Assembly: GCA_030141605.1 (NCBI GenBank)
Contig: JAQGDQ010000230.1
Coordinates: 62,001 to 126,000 of the forward strand
Source of the DNA: Tubiluchus corallicola
Lineage: Eukaryota > Priapulida > Priapulimorpha > Priapulimorphida > Tubiluchidae
Direction: 5' to 3'
Length of the DNA stretch: 64,000 nucleotides
Part shown: piece after piece, positions 24,305 through 36,830 of the stretch
Layout of the letters: every line of letters begins with the position of its first letter
Numbering within the stretch: the stretch's first letter is position 1
The notes under the pieces: model-generated
Told to the model about the DNA's origin: nothing
Database searches by the model: none
Seen by the model: only the letters and a program-made list of their open reading frames with translations
Made by a program: the position numbers and the translations under genes

Positions 24305-25713
24305 TGGCCTATTGACATAGTGAGTTTTCTGTACATCTGATCTTTAAGCTCATAAAAGAACTGCGTATGAAATGCCAAAACACTATGTGAAGTAAGGTAC
24401 AAGACAAATAAGTCTCTTCGCTAAAATAATAATACTGCAGTATTGATAGAAGATGCATTTCTATTGAATGCATTGATCACTTTGCTTTTTGGTCGCAATC
24501 TGATACTCTAAATTTAGCTTTTACAGAAATAAAAAATATTTGTATTATTTTTATCATTTATCATGGATTATGTGTCAATGCTTTTAAACTTTATTATGTG
24601 GGTTTTACTTGATTTTCTTAAAACTTAATAACGATTTTCAGATACCCAGTGTGATTCCAGCTCCCATTTCACAAGACAACTTCATTACTTGCTGCTTATG
24701 CTGACAAAAGTATCTAGTGTCCACTTTATGTGTAATTGTGTTGTTTTTGGACCAGAAGGTTGGGCATCTAGTGACTTTTTTACTCGATAAAAACTTGAAC
24801 TGCTGGCATCCATGAATTATTTACAAAAGAAACAGATGGAGTACCTGACACCTGACGGTATAGGCATTTTCAGGATTTGTCACTCTTTTAGTTTTCATTT
24901 ATTGTTCATTTAGCAAGTGACAATTGAAATTCTGTCATGCATTGAGTCAGATTTGACCAAGCTTGAATTTTTTGCAATAGGAGTAAATTTTTAGGCTTTT
25001 TCTGGGAAGTAGTGGTATTATTAAGTATAAGCAATTTTTAAGCATTGCATAACTAGAATATTGTTCGTAGTGTTAACTTTCTAAATAAAAGAGTGTGGAG
25101 TGTGGATGGCACATCTTAAATGAGATGGCAACTAAAACGTTTTTGCTTTATTTGAATTTGCTATATTAAAAAATCTAGCTTATAAGCTTTTGTACTATTT
25201 TTGCCTGAAAAGGATGTGGCTTTCTATTTATTTAATGTACTTTAGCACACTGTAAATTGAAATCTAGTATTAGGGCTTGATCCTAATATTGAATGGTTAT
25301 GGGTGTTGATTGTTGCCAAAGATCACTACCAAAGATAATTTTTTAAGAGAAAAAAGTGAAGAAGAATTTAATACATGTATGCCCACCCTACCCGGAATTG
25401 CGTACTAGATGTGCATACAATAAAATTCATCCCAGTGTGCCATGAAAAAACAAAATTGACATGTTTCCAAGCTGAGGCAGAACAATTTAAATTGGTAAAA
25501 CCATAGGAAAGGTCATTAATTTTAGAGCTTATCTTATATGGCATCATTAAGTAAGTAGAATTTTGTAATTTACTAACCTAAGCCTGCTAACGTTAAAAAT
25601 TCAAAGCAAGATAAACTTGTTTCAAAACAAATGTTGCATGGAAGCTCTGTTGACTATAAACGGAATAATGTTTACAACAGTACTAGTTTCACACAATTGG
25701 CTGCAAGAACCTA

Positions 25714-25863
25714 AGGGAGGGAGGGAGGGAGAGAGAGAGAGAGGGGGGGAGGGGGAAGGGGAGTGAGAGGGAGGGAGGAAGGGAGAGAGAGAGAGAGAGA
25801 GAGAGAAGGGAGGGAGGGAAAGAGAGAGAGAGAGAAGGAGAGAGAGAGAGAGAGAGAGAGGAG
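25714..25863 (+). repeat. Polypurine (GGGA)n/(GA)n tract
   Basis: About 150 bases consist only of G and A: GGGAGGGA units, runs of G up to seven, and GA dinucleotide repeats. Mirror symmetry and G-runs make triplex or quadruplex structure plausible. Confidence 0.95.
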
Positions 25864-28769
25864 GGGAACTTTTCTTACAGTGGGTTTATTTTGTAGGTAT
25901 AGGTTGTTTTAGAAAGTGGAGTTTTTCTGTAATTTTTGAATAAGTAACTCATCAAGCCACAAAAACTCTTTAGTCTATAGCAATAAATCAGAAAACTTGC
26001 CTGCTTGTAGGTCATTCTGCGCGTAGCCATGTGAGTTATCAATTTTCGATATAGTCGTGCAATTTATTTTAGGCAGAGATCTGCATACTTAAATCTGTAA
26101 TCCACCCCTCAATGTTGCAAAATAAAAGACTGAGTGGCACATGAAACTGCTCAGAAACAACCATCCATCTATTAGGAAGTCCCAGAGCCCAGGACTAATT
26201 AACTTCATAGCAAACACCACACCTACTCACACATTCCCCTTGCCCACTGCTTACCTTCTAGGCTATTGTTTATAGTGATCAGATGCTTTTATACCGATTG
26301 TGAATGGAACCAACATACTTTTAATATGTTCTTGCTGCAATATTTTGTGTAATTTTGTTATTTCCTAACATTCAGTCGAAGATTACCACAAATTTCCTAA
26401 TTTCCGGACAGTTTATATTCATTGTGTTGTGTTTTTGTTGCATGCAGTCGATGACATTTTCTATCAGAATCATTTTCTGTGTCTGTTAATGTGAAAAGAA
26501 ATGATTATTGATGTTTAAGTTTTTAGCACATCTGTGACTGTGATGTTTTTGTTGTGTTATTTCCAAATGCGCATTTTTAAAGCTGTATTCTTTATTTCAG
26601 ATTTATAATGTTAAATTTTTGATGTGTTAAATTTTATTAGTTAGTACAGCTTAATTATTTATTGTAATTAATCAATTCATATTTTTTGTAATTGTTATCC
26701 ATAACAAGTTTTGAATTTAGCAAAACTGTACTAAATAATGTTTTTATGTTGTTGCTAAAATATATAATACAGTCCTGTATTTCCTTGCATAAAATTACGG
26801 TAACGACGGATGCAGTCTCCAACCCATCTACTTTTCCACATGACTGTTTTTACAGGTCAGTGTGAAGCCAAAGGAAATGTGTCTGTGTGGCAAGTGCATT
26901 ATTGTGTTAACAAGTGGGCGGGTCTCAAAACTGTGACTAAATGTGTATGAGTGTTTTTGCAGTGTGAAGCCAAAGGAAACAGGTTATTAGACAAAGCACC
27001 AAAAACATTGCAGTTTTGCTGTAAACTTTTTAATTTGGAATTTATTAGTAATCAGGAATAGGCATTTTTAAACTTATCGCTGTTTCTTTATTTTTGTGTA
27101 CATTGTTTATTAAAAATCGAACTGCTTTTGAATGAGGTAAACATGTTTAAGATTTTTGTTATTAACTTACACTTTTTTCACAAGACGTGTGAAACTTTTT
27201 TCCCATAATAGACCCTAATGTGAATGTATTTTGTATCTTACTGTTTTGAGATATCCGTAACTTGCGTTCCGCCAGTGCTTTTTAGATATGCCCAGAAATA
27301 TCAGTGATTTTAATTTATACAGCTTGAAAATGGTGTCAAGATCAACCGTATCATACTAGAACTTGACAGTGTTATACTGCCTAGACTCGGTGATACTCAG
27401 AATATAACAGTTCATCCCTGGTGAATTGTAAGTCATTCACTCCTACAGGCCTATGCGGCATTTATTAATTAAAGCTGCTATGTGTGTCACTGGCTACGTG
27501 ATTGAAGCCATCACAATGTGCTACATGCTCTATGCGCGTTGCTTTCAGCCTTTGTCACAGTGATGTGTGATATGATACATCAAATAATATTCAAATTATT
27601 AGCTGCTGGGCGTTGCAGTAATATAGCGTGTCTATGTGGTCCATTTTGGAACAACACTAGTTTGACGAGTACAACAAGTTACAAGCTAGCTTTCCTACAG
27701 TCTGAAAATGTTAATAAATTTTTGTCGTAAAAGGTAGTTGTCATAACGCGGCATTTAACGCCGCAGTCAGTAAACAATAGGCTAGCTAGTCTATTTCAGT
27801 ATTACAACAGTACTTCAGTATTACATGATTTACATCATTACATTATCTGCCTGAGAAAAGTAAGGCAAAGTTAGCATTGAGTTCCTGACCATGCCCCTGT
27901 CCCAAGCTTTGTGTATCTCTCAAGTACATTGGTTCTCAATTAGTTTTATTTGTACACCCTCGAGGACATCAGACCACTACTTATTTTTTCGCATAATAGT
28001 CACCCACCGAAGTGTTCTTTTGGGAAATTTCTTAAACTCACACACATACAACACTCTGTTCAACAGTTATAGTATTTGCAAGCAAGCAAGAGTCGTGCAC
28101 TAATTAAATGTGTATAAACAGTTGCGACTAGCGATTACTATTATTTTTTGCATAAAACTGTGAAGTAAACTGCGGCGAATCTGACAACAATTATAAACTA
28201 CGCAGAAGGTCTTAAACTTGAGAAAGCTCACTTTAGTGACTGCATTCCGACGGTCAGCATTTTCCCAAGCAGCTTAAAGTTTTGAATCATGCAATTTTTT
28301 TCAAAGTTTTGCCCAAACACCATGTATTTTCTCGAGAATTTGCAGAGGCCTTGAAAAAAGTTTTATGAGTCCTTGCATATAAAGAGAACAGCCGACCTTC
28401 GCAAAAGAGCAGGTCTCTTGTAAAATGTTTCCACAAGGACGAATCACAAAGATTCATTCAGTTTTATTTCAAGGAACTTGTCACTAGGGAAACTACATAA
28501 CGCATGCCCTTGCATATCCTAGGATAAATCCGAAATTAAATTTTCAATCAACACAACATTAATTGTAACGTAATCACGCAATATGCTCTGCAAGAGTCTA
28601 CACTCAAACAGGAGTAGATGCTAGAAAGTATTCGGAGAGATGCATTATTAAAAATCTTGTGCCAAAAAGCACTACGCTGTATTGGGACATGCTGGCTGAA
28701 ACGCAGACATGGCCTATGTTTTGGAAAATAGAATATAAAAAATTAATGTACTATCACTTATTAATGAAT

Positions 28770-29297
28770 TCAAATGATGAAAGGTTTTAAGAGTGCAAAT
28801 GAGAAGCAATTTTGATAAATGTTGGTATTCTGAAATTGAAGATATTATGATTAAATACAAAATTGACCTAAATGTAGTTGAATATAAATTCATTCAAAAA
28901 GTCTGAATGGAAGAAGTACATAAAAAGCGAAATTAATTTGTTTATCAAAAATAAATTTAAAATTAAAACAGGGTACATGAAAAAATAAGATTTCTAAAAA
29001 ACAACAGTTTTCAAAGGCAAGACTATGTGTTAAAATGTCGTTTAGATGAGATGAAAGAAATTATGGCCATAAGGTTAAACATTATTGATATAAAAGCAAA
29101 TTTTAAAAGTTTGTATAAAAAGATTTGAAATGTTCATTCTGTCGTTTTGCAGATGATGATACAGAACATATGTTTGAATGTAGGTCAATATGCATTAATA
29201 AATGGGAATTATCTGTGCCAGATATTAGTGATACTCACATAGATAAATTAAAAAAAGTTCGATTGTATGTCACAGAGCTTTCACAGCTAAAAGTGTA
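28770..29297 (+). mobile_element. Decayed LINE ORF2 tail with zinc-knuckle-like motif
   Basis: Translated with a few frame changes, the region gives NFDKCWYSEIEDIMIKYKID, then KEIMAIRLNIIDIKANFKSL, then CSFCRFADDDTEHMFEC (CX2CX8HX3C). The frame closes at a TAA at 29295-29297. The CX2C...HX3C motif near the end of the protein, after a basic/hydrophobic region, is characteristic of many non-LTR retrotransposon ORF2 C-termini. The clade cannot be assigned. The upstream reverse transcriptase is not recognisable. Confidence 0.65.
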
Positions 29298-29829
29298 ATG
29301 AAGAAGAAATTTATGTGTATAAAGTGAACAAAATACGTGTTTTTGATCTTGCAAACTGGCACTTTTTATTTATGTCAGTTTGATCGCCGATTTTTAAAGA
29401 TGATCGTGTGTATCCACGGTAAGGGTTTTAACGTTAAGTTTTATCTCTTAGCTCCTTACCGTTATTAAAGATCAAACGGAGAAATAAGCCAACAATATTT
29501 ATATTGACTTCGTGAGTTTTTTTTATGGAAAATCTAATGCGTGCGACTGCATCACACGGTTGTGCCGTAATCCCACGCAGACAGACAACTGTAAAAATGG
29601 CTGTAGCACCGACACATTTTTTTAATTTGTCGCAGATAATCTTTTTTTAGCAAAACTCCGTCCACAGTTTGGCTTCAATACATTTTCATATTCTGTAAGT
29701 TACTCTACACTAGTTATAGGCTCAAAAGGCGTTGGTATCAGCTAGGTCCCTCCCATGCGCCGCAGTTCAAAGAGATCTGCCAAAACCAACAAGGCTGTTG
29801 GTAAGGTTACGGGGACATGTCATGCCCTA

Positions 29830-29842
29830 CCCCCCCCCCCCC
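29830..29842. repeat. Poly(C) run
   Basis: Thirteen consecutive C residues. The next sequence, CAGTACAACCTCACTTAAAT, looks like one end of a pogo-type MITE, but the other end was not found. Confidence 0.8.
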
Positions 29843-31859
29843 ATAATTGTGTCTGCAGTACAACCTCACTTAAATGCTTCCTCAGTGTTAAATCTGTGTT
29901 TAATCCAAAAGTGTTAAATCTGAAAGACAAAAGGAACCATGCGAAGGTCTAAAACACATGACTTTTACAATGCAGTATATTGTAATAGTCATGTAATAAA
30001 TGACATTTACATTTATTACGAGACAAGTTTGTTAAACGTTTTATTTGCAGTGCTAGCTTCTTACTTAGGTTCCAAATCAAATAATTATCGCAATTACCCA
30101 TATTGTAGGCTTCTTGGTCAATACAGGCTAATCAGATACCACTATTGGTTCAGTGGCAGGTGGTGCATTTAATTTAGTTGTTAGGCCAAACTATCTGTCT
30201 ACACCGGACAACAAATCAACCTATTTGCTATTGACCAAACTCTGGGCTATATAATGTAAAACATGTTACCCACTAAATATTATTTAAAAAAGCATCTTCT
30301 TTCGAGGGTAGAATATATTATAAACACGATAACAAGCTTAATTGAAATGCTCAGCGGGATAACGAACAAAATCACAAATTACGTACATATGCCACAATAA
30401 TTAAGCAAATTAGCCATTAAATTACGTAGGCATGAATTAAAAATCGCATGCCAGAACAATTACAAGCCTAAACGCGTAAAATCAGTAAAACGCTGCATTA
30501 AAAGTCAATAAATTAGCCACTAAGGCCAAGAAATTGATTAATTTAGGCATAATAGTTCAAGAAAATTGTAAAAATGGATGTTATATAATGTTATGTTACT
30601 CATTGTTTAAGCGACTCGTCTGGAAAACAGCATACAATTGCATTATTTATGGTACTGGGTTTATTATTTTTGCTGTCACTGATAATTATGAGAATTAATG
30701 TCCGAGAATTATAACATTAAAAGAGGATTTATAGAAAATACCACCAGCAATGATACCATAATAGACTAAACGAATTTTCAGAATTGGATGCGTTTTGTTT
30801 TCTAAAAGTGTGCATAGCCACAGTGTGACAAATTGTTCGTCATCTTAAAAATGCGGAATAAAGGTGGCTATTGCAGCAGATAAGGCGGCGATTTGGTATC
30901 TGTATCATAGTTTTATGTTCAAGGAATGGATGCGTAAAGCTTAAAAATATCTATGACGTTACCTCAGCTAGGATTTCAAGATTCCAATATGCCTAATATG
31001 ATATACTTGTGAAATATATCAGCTATATTGCACGTTTTAATGCATATGGAATGATGTTTTTAGTTATATGTATAGGCTTGAAAAGTCAAGGATTTAGGGT
31101 TGTATCCAATATAGCTGCCATTTGTTGCCAAGATAGCCAAAAACATCGCCGCGTCAGCATATAAGGCCGTGTGCCGGTATCACTCCTTCAGGACAGTAAG
31201 CGTTTGAGGCATTTTGCATGGGTTCATGAAAAACTGCTCTCACTAAGCAGCGATTACGTTATAGTTTCTGCTCCTCACACAATGGATTGTACTCATGCAA
31301 AATTATACATGTATATGAGATGCATTTGCTAACCTTAGATAAATTAAAACCGATTTTCGATGAAAGAATTGAAAAAAGCTTCTCAGTGTATACAATGTAC
31401 AGTATCTCATGACCGAAATCGGCCAATGCAGAAAATTTCAACTATCTAAACACGACACTGATACATTTTGGCCTGAAGTCTACACTATTTTTAACGGGAA
31501 ATTTATGTTAAAAGGTGAAACGACTTTAACTTCTCCTTGGCTGATCGGTTGGATTTTCCTGGGCTGCAGCAAGCAGGCGATCAATAAAATAGTGTGTACG
31601 ATCACGCAAGTGTATACCAGACAAAGGTATTCAATAGGCTAAGTTGGAGTGCCTGAAAAGGGCGTGTTTTACTTAATTGGATTTTATCCAGTTAAATCAT
31701 TTATAAATGTTTAAACAAATAGTATGTTTGGACAGCCGAGATTCTCCTGAATAGAATAGTACCTAATTTTTAATAATTTAGCTGTATCTGTGCTCATACA
31801 GCAATAGAAAAGACATAGGTCTTATAAGACCTATTTGAATGGTTCGGTCCTGAAAGAGT

Positions 31860-32870
31860 TGCCGTAACTATGAATTGCGAATGCCGTGAGCCCTGAAAAA
31901 GGGCCCTAAAAAGGGCCGTGCTCTGTCCGCATTCTATACCAATACTGGTTGCGACTCGACTTGAGCATTTACAGAAATCACGTAAGTCAATGTCAGTGGA
32001 GGCAATTCCTCCATTATCTGCAACACTGTTGGAGCTGGATAGAATATTGTTGGACCAGGTACTGATCGCTATCTCAGCTTTACCATCACCGCTTGACTGG
32101 GGTCTGGAACAAATCAACCGTTGTGACATGGGACCCACTTTCGACGTTAAGACCCGGAGAATGTCAACAACTTATTAAATAATGCAGCTAGCCAGTTCAA
32201 AGGATGCCGTGACAGATGTAAATATGTCCAAGCAAATCTTGTTTGCACAGCTATGCAGATGTGGCCGTAAACGTGACAGATTGTTTTATAGGTAATGCTG
32301 TTTTTTAAACCAGGACAGTTGTTTGAACTTTTCGTTTCTTATTGCTGTCTTCTCTATCAGACACTATGTTGAGTGTGTATGTGCATACATAAAATCGTTT
32401 AGTTCTGTTCAATACGAATAACAATAATACTATCCTAAATCCTTGATCTTTAAAACCTATATCTAGATACTCAAGTCATCGCTCTGTCTCCAGTAGAATG
32501 TGCAAAATAACTAACATATCACACAAGCTGCTGCAGCCATCTTGGCGACCATCTTAAAATCCTAATTTGGTCATTTCGTAGGTGTTTTTAAGTATCAAAC
32601 CTGGATTCCGTCACTTTCCTCGACCTTGAAAGCTACATTTGCGCACCAAAATCATCATCTTATGTGTTCTAACAGTTAAGATGTGGCCTTAAAATGCTAG
32701 CGACTGTAATCTTGAAAATTGCGGTCATTACAGGCTATGTTGAATACTACAATTTTTTTTTCAAATTAAGCAAATTGATAAGACTGGTTTATGTTATCCA
32801 TTTTTAGAAAAAGAAACGCTTCCAGAACTTTATAGAAGCACCTTTTCGGAATTTTCTTTAATTTATAATA
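31860..32870 (+). repeat. Diverged dispersed repeat, copy A
   Basis: The copy shares ordered blocks with an inverted copy at 35815-36480. These include GTCAACAACTTATTAAAT (about 32163-32180), a GACAGAT..AAT..GTCCAAGCAA block (about 32210-32237), and a closing TTTATAGAAGCACCTTTTCG (about 32830-32850). Flanking it on the left is a stretch whose minus-strand translation contains PQSSGDGKA and NSVADNGGIASTDID; the inverted copy translates to PQSNGDGNA and NSAADAGRIVSTDI. The family is unidentified. Confidence 0.5.
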
Positions 32871-35507
32871 AATTAATGATAGCCCCAGAATCGGGCTGAG
32901 TAAGCCGGTGTCATACTTTTTTTATTCTGCAGATTTTCTAAGTTATGTTGTCTAGACTAGTACCCATATAACAAACAGCCAATTGTTTTTCTATCAGTCG
33001 AGGCGGATTTATAAAATTACGTCAGGCAAAGTTGATTTAAAAGTGCTTTAAGGAGGACACTGACTTCCTGAAAATGTTTTTATACTTTGTCCTTCTGTGA
33101 AATTTTTCTTCTTGATAAGTGCAGTATTAATAATGTAGACCTATGGTATTGTAGAATACACGAGTCGTATGAAAGTGCGGCCAATCGATACAAATTAGTT
33201 TGATTACTGTGTATCGGTTTTTCCGCGTCGACCCACTCACGTAACGTTGAACTGGAGAACGTGCTTTGCAATGAATCTTTTTGCTGTGTATTGTTGAAGT
33301 GTGTGGCTGGAACTGCAATTATTGCATACACGTCCGACAAACTAAAAATGGTCTTGTATCTTATAGTACATGTAATTGCCACCGTATTTAGAATAACCCA
33401 TTGCCTGTTATATGGGTGATTATTGGGCTTACTGAGTATGAATGCAATTGAATTGTTTGTGTTTTTGTTTCCTTGCTGCGTTAACAAAACAGTCATACAA
33501 AAGTAACTGCGATAAATTTGATTAAATTTAAATGAACATCACAACTAAAAATTCGCACATCGTTTCAAGTAGTGCCTAACGAGAAACTTTTGCTTAGATC
33601 ATAGTAGCTATTTAGCAGAGTATAAACGATGACTAAGCGCCTTGTAGTTTTCTCAGTTTAAAATCATCGAAATGGAAATGGGAACTATCCATCGCCATTC
33701 GACCTGCTGGAGACTTTTTTAGCAGCTCTCTGTCTTGAGACTCATTCTTCCTTCTTTTCAAAGACCTAGGTAGACTTTCCTTAAGAATCCCCTGAAGCAC
33801 GTAACTATTTCTGTTTATAGTGTATGCGCAAACATTTGAAAAACTCGAGTTCGAATCGGTGAAATCGATTGAAAAGCAGAAGCGAATTTAGATTTCGTGA
33901 GACCTTTAGTTATAGAAAGGAGGCCCGATGTTAAAAATTACACCGGAAAGAAAGACAAACGTGCGTATGAAAACAGGGATTTTGACAGCCATAAAAATTA
34001 AAAACATATATAATTATCTGTCTTTTAATTATTTAAAAAACAAGGTATTAAAAGTGAAAAATGCAATTGCTTCTGTTACTGATTTGTGAAAAAATTATTG
34101 AAGTGAATTTTGTCTTCATGTAACGAAATATAAAATATTTTTAAGCGCATTTTTGTGTCTATTTTATAGGATTTAATCTCATCGTGTATTATGTAAATGA
34201 GCAGATGACTATTTGAATTTTTTTAGGAAAATTTTTAATTTTATGAGATACCAGGTTCTTTTAACAATTTAGCAGTTTAACAGTTCTGTTGTCTGTTGTA
34301 TGAGTTAGCTGTTGTAACATTTAATGTGGTAACAAATTATTCAAAATCAACCACATATAAGAAAATTCGGCCAAGTAAATGGTTAATTATCAGCGCTATA
34401 TTAATATCTATATATATATAATAATAATCACGCTCTCACATTCTAAGCTATGCTATGTTTTCCCTAACGATTTTGTACTTTAATTTACATCTGTTTGTCA
34501 ACATTGTGTAACACAGATTAAGAATATTCATGCATAAGGTCCAAGCCGCAGAATGGATGCCGATGCAAACACTGATTCAACAATCCTCTTTTCGAGCAAA
34601 AGACTGTTCAGTGTTCACGTAGTTTAGGGTTCAAGTGAAATATAATTACTGAAGTAGTTATATAAATTTATTTTCAAAATAGCGCCCAAGATTATAAAAT
34701 AGTTTGATCTTAATTTGCTGTTCTGCCTAAAAGGTCGGTTTGGCGTCTAATCCTAGTTTGGTTAAGCTCAAGTTAAATCACTGTTACACCAATAAATATT
34801 CACTTTTTATCACGGTCAACTCTGTCATTTCAGACTTGTGCCCAATGCATTCACTTCCGGAACCAGGCACCTTTAGTTTTCAGTGACCTTAATTGCAGAG
34901 TAAAATTAATTACGGCTATCTCAAGATCTCAGCTGCCCGTCTAGAAAAATAACCAAATAGTAGTAATTTGAATTGCACCCATTTAAAAATTTATCCACAA
35001 TCTTCTTGGACGCCATTTTGAAAGAACGTGATTGCCTATTAGTGCCTGTGTAGTCCAATAATGATTTAATTGTTTTCAGCAGATTCCTTGAACCTAAAAT
35101 CTAAAATCATCTGTAGTGGTTGAATACCAATTATATCTAATTGAGATAATTATAGAATTTTAAGCTTTCGGTAACCATCTTGACGTCGTTTTGAAACAAC
35201 ACGCTTTAGTCGGTGAGCTTTTTCCATCGTGAGTTCAAATAATCTAGGAAGTAGACGGTAAGATTATCTTAATCATCTTCTTTGGAAAGCAGTCTTTGTC
35301 AGCACCTAACAGCAGAGAAGTGGCATATCAGGAGTGGCATAGACAAATTAACAACTGAGAACTGCCACGTTTGCAACAAAACCATTTCTTATTTGATTAC
35401 CTACCCTCAGGACAGTATGGCTTCTAATTACATGCAGATATATATATAAGATTACATGTAGATCTCTTCAGTACAAATAAGAAGTTTTTTAGCTCGCCGG
35501 ATGTTGG

Positions 35508-35769
35508 CAGGGCCTATTTCAAGGGGGGGGAAGTGGGGATACTTCCCCGGGGCCTCATCCTCCAGGGGGGCCTCGCACCGCGGTAACATTATTTTTTTTG
35601 CTTTATGTACACATACTGTATAACTCCATATTTTCTCTTCGAAAATGCTTCTCCGGCGTTCTAGCAGTTCAAAAATTTTCTGCGCGCCAACCATGTTGGC
35701 GCCCCCCCCCCCGAGGAGGCCTCACACACCCCACTTCCCCGGGCCTCGCTTAGGCTGAAATAGGCCCTG
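35508..35769. mobile_element. hAT-type MITE with 8-bp target duplication
   Basis: Terminal inverted repeats CAGGGCCTATTTC and GAAATAGGCCCTG are perfect. The 8-bp sequence GATGTTGG occurs directly on both sides (35500-35507 and 35770-35777). CAGGGCC termini and 8-bp duplications are hallmarks of the hAT superfamily. The 262-bp interior is nearly palindromic, with G-runs on the left (AAGGGGGGGGAAGTGGGG) mirrored by C-runs and CCCCACTTCCCC on the right. There is no coding capacity, although an 80-codon open frame on the minus strand is an accident of the repeats. Confidence 0.92.
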
Positions 35770-35814
35770 GATGTTGGTCATTATTTTTCGCTAGGAAGGA
35801 ATGAAAGCTGTAGT

Positions 35815-36480
35815 AGATTAGAAGAAAATCACGAAAAGGTGCTTCTATAAAATTCTGTAGTCAGTTTTATAAATTTGACTATGCTGAAGCCGAAAAAACT
35901 GTTGCCAGCTTAAAAAATTAGCGGAAAGGAATCACAAATACAAAAAAATGGCCGCCAAGTTTTTGCAAAAACTACATAAATCAAAAGAAATTCTGGAAAA
36001 AATTTATACTAAGAAATGACTACGACATCTGTTCTAGTTTACATGGACCTAATCAATCAATTTCTGTTACTTTCGTTTCAAAAATGGCCGCCGTGGTAAT
36101 GAATGCGACAGATTGTTTTAGATGGTGTTATCTATATAACATAGTACCCGGATAAAGTACCATAGTACAAATTCTGACCTGAACTGTTTATTTCTTATTG
36201 CTTGGACCATTCATATCTGTTACGTCACTCTTCGGCTGGCTGGCAGTAACATTTAATAAGTTGTTGACACGCTTCAGGTTTTAATGTTCAATGTGGTTCC
36301 TTGTCACGTCTGTGGCTCTTTGATCCGCAGTCAAATGGTGATGGCAATGCTGGGACTGACCAATGCCTGGCGCAATAGTATCTTGCTTGATATACCACAT
36401 GTCTGGTGTGCTTCAACAGTGCGGCAGATGCTGGAAGAATTGTATCAACTGATATTACCGTCTTTGTAAACATGCCTTAC
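35815..36480 (-). repeat. Diverged dispersed repeat, copy B (inverted relative to copy A)
   Basis: Read on the minus strand it begins, like copy A, with GTCAACAACTTATTAAAT (36250-36270 region). It passes through ACAGATATGAATGGTCCAAG and ends TTTATAGAAGCACCTTTTCG (about 35835-35855). The spacing of blocks differs from copy A, so one or both carry indels. AAAATGGCCGCC occurs twice inside (about 35946 and 36082). The hAT MITE at 35508-35769 lies just outside its inner edge. Confidence 0.5.
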
Positions 36481-36709
36481 GTGCTTTATCAACTGACACA
36501 ACAAAACGTTCTAGCACAGACATGAGTTCAGTTAGCTACTCATGTAGCATTTCTTAAAGGTACAAACGCTACTGTTATGTGGGCCAAATCGCTCTTTTTA
36601 TCTCTATCTGTAACTGCTAAAGTCTAATCGCAAGCACTATTGACATGGAATGCTAACAGAGCTGATGATTTCTCGTTTTTTGCGTTTTTGACCCTTTTCT
36701 GGTAATTTT

Positions 36710-36830
36710 TTAAGCCGACAACAGTTTTCCTCGAATTCAGCATAGTCAAATTGATATAACTGGCTTATGTTGCCCACTTTAAAAAACCGCCTTAAGCATT
36801 CCACTTTTCTGAAAATTCGTGTAGTCTATA
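36710..36830 (+). repeat. Diverged dispersed repeat, partial copy C
   Basis: The string GCATAGTCAAATTGATATAA followed by CTGGCTTATGTTGCCCA resembles copy A at about 32765-32800 (AAATTGATAAGACTGGTTTA) in the same orientation. It resembles copy B at about 35865-35900 in the opposite one (GCATAGTCAAATTTATAAAA when complemented). Confidence 0.45.

Noticed and set aside
26858-26985. Repeated CAGTGTGAAGCCAAAGGAAA at about 26858 and 26960
   Set aside because: It looked like a duplicated exon start after TTTTTRCAG, but no donor or open frame follows. It is probably a small segmental duplication.
31918-32178. 86-codon + strand frame with ALPSPLDWGLEQINRCD
   Set aside because: It lies in the diverged repeat copy A. 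Similarity to copy B is better explained by shared repeat DNA, and no domain is recognisable.
33080-33496. 138-codon minus-strand open frame
   Set aside because: No recognisable domain, no splice-site or promoter context, and a composition like the surrounding non-coding DNA. Left as unannotated, though transcript data could change this.
33845-33870. GTTCGAATC, resembling a tRNA B box
   Set aside because: No A box at the right distance upstream and no cloverleaf could be drawn.
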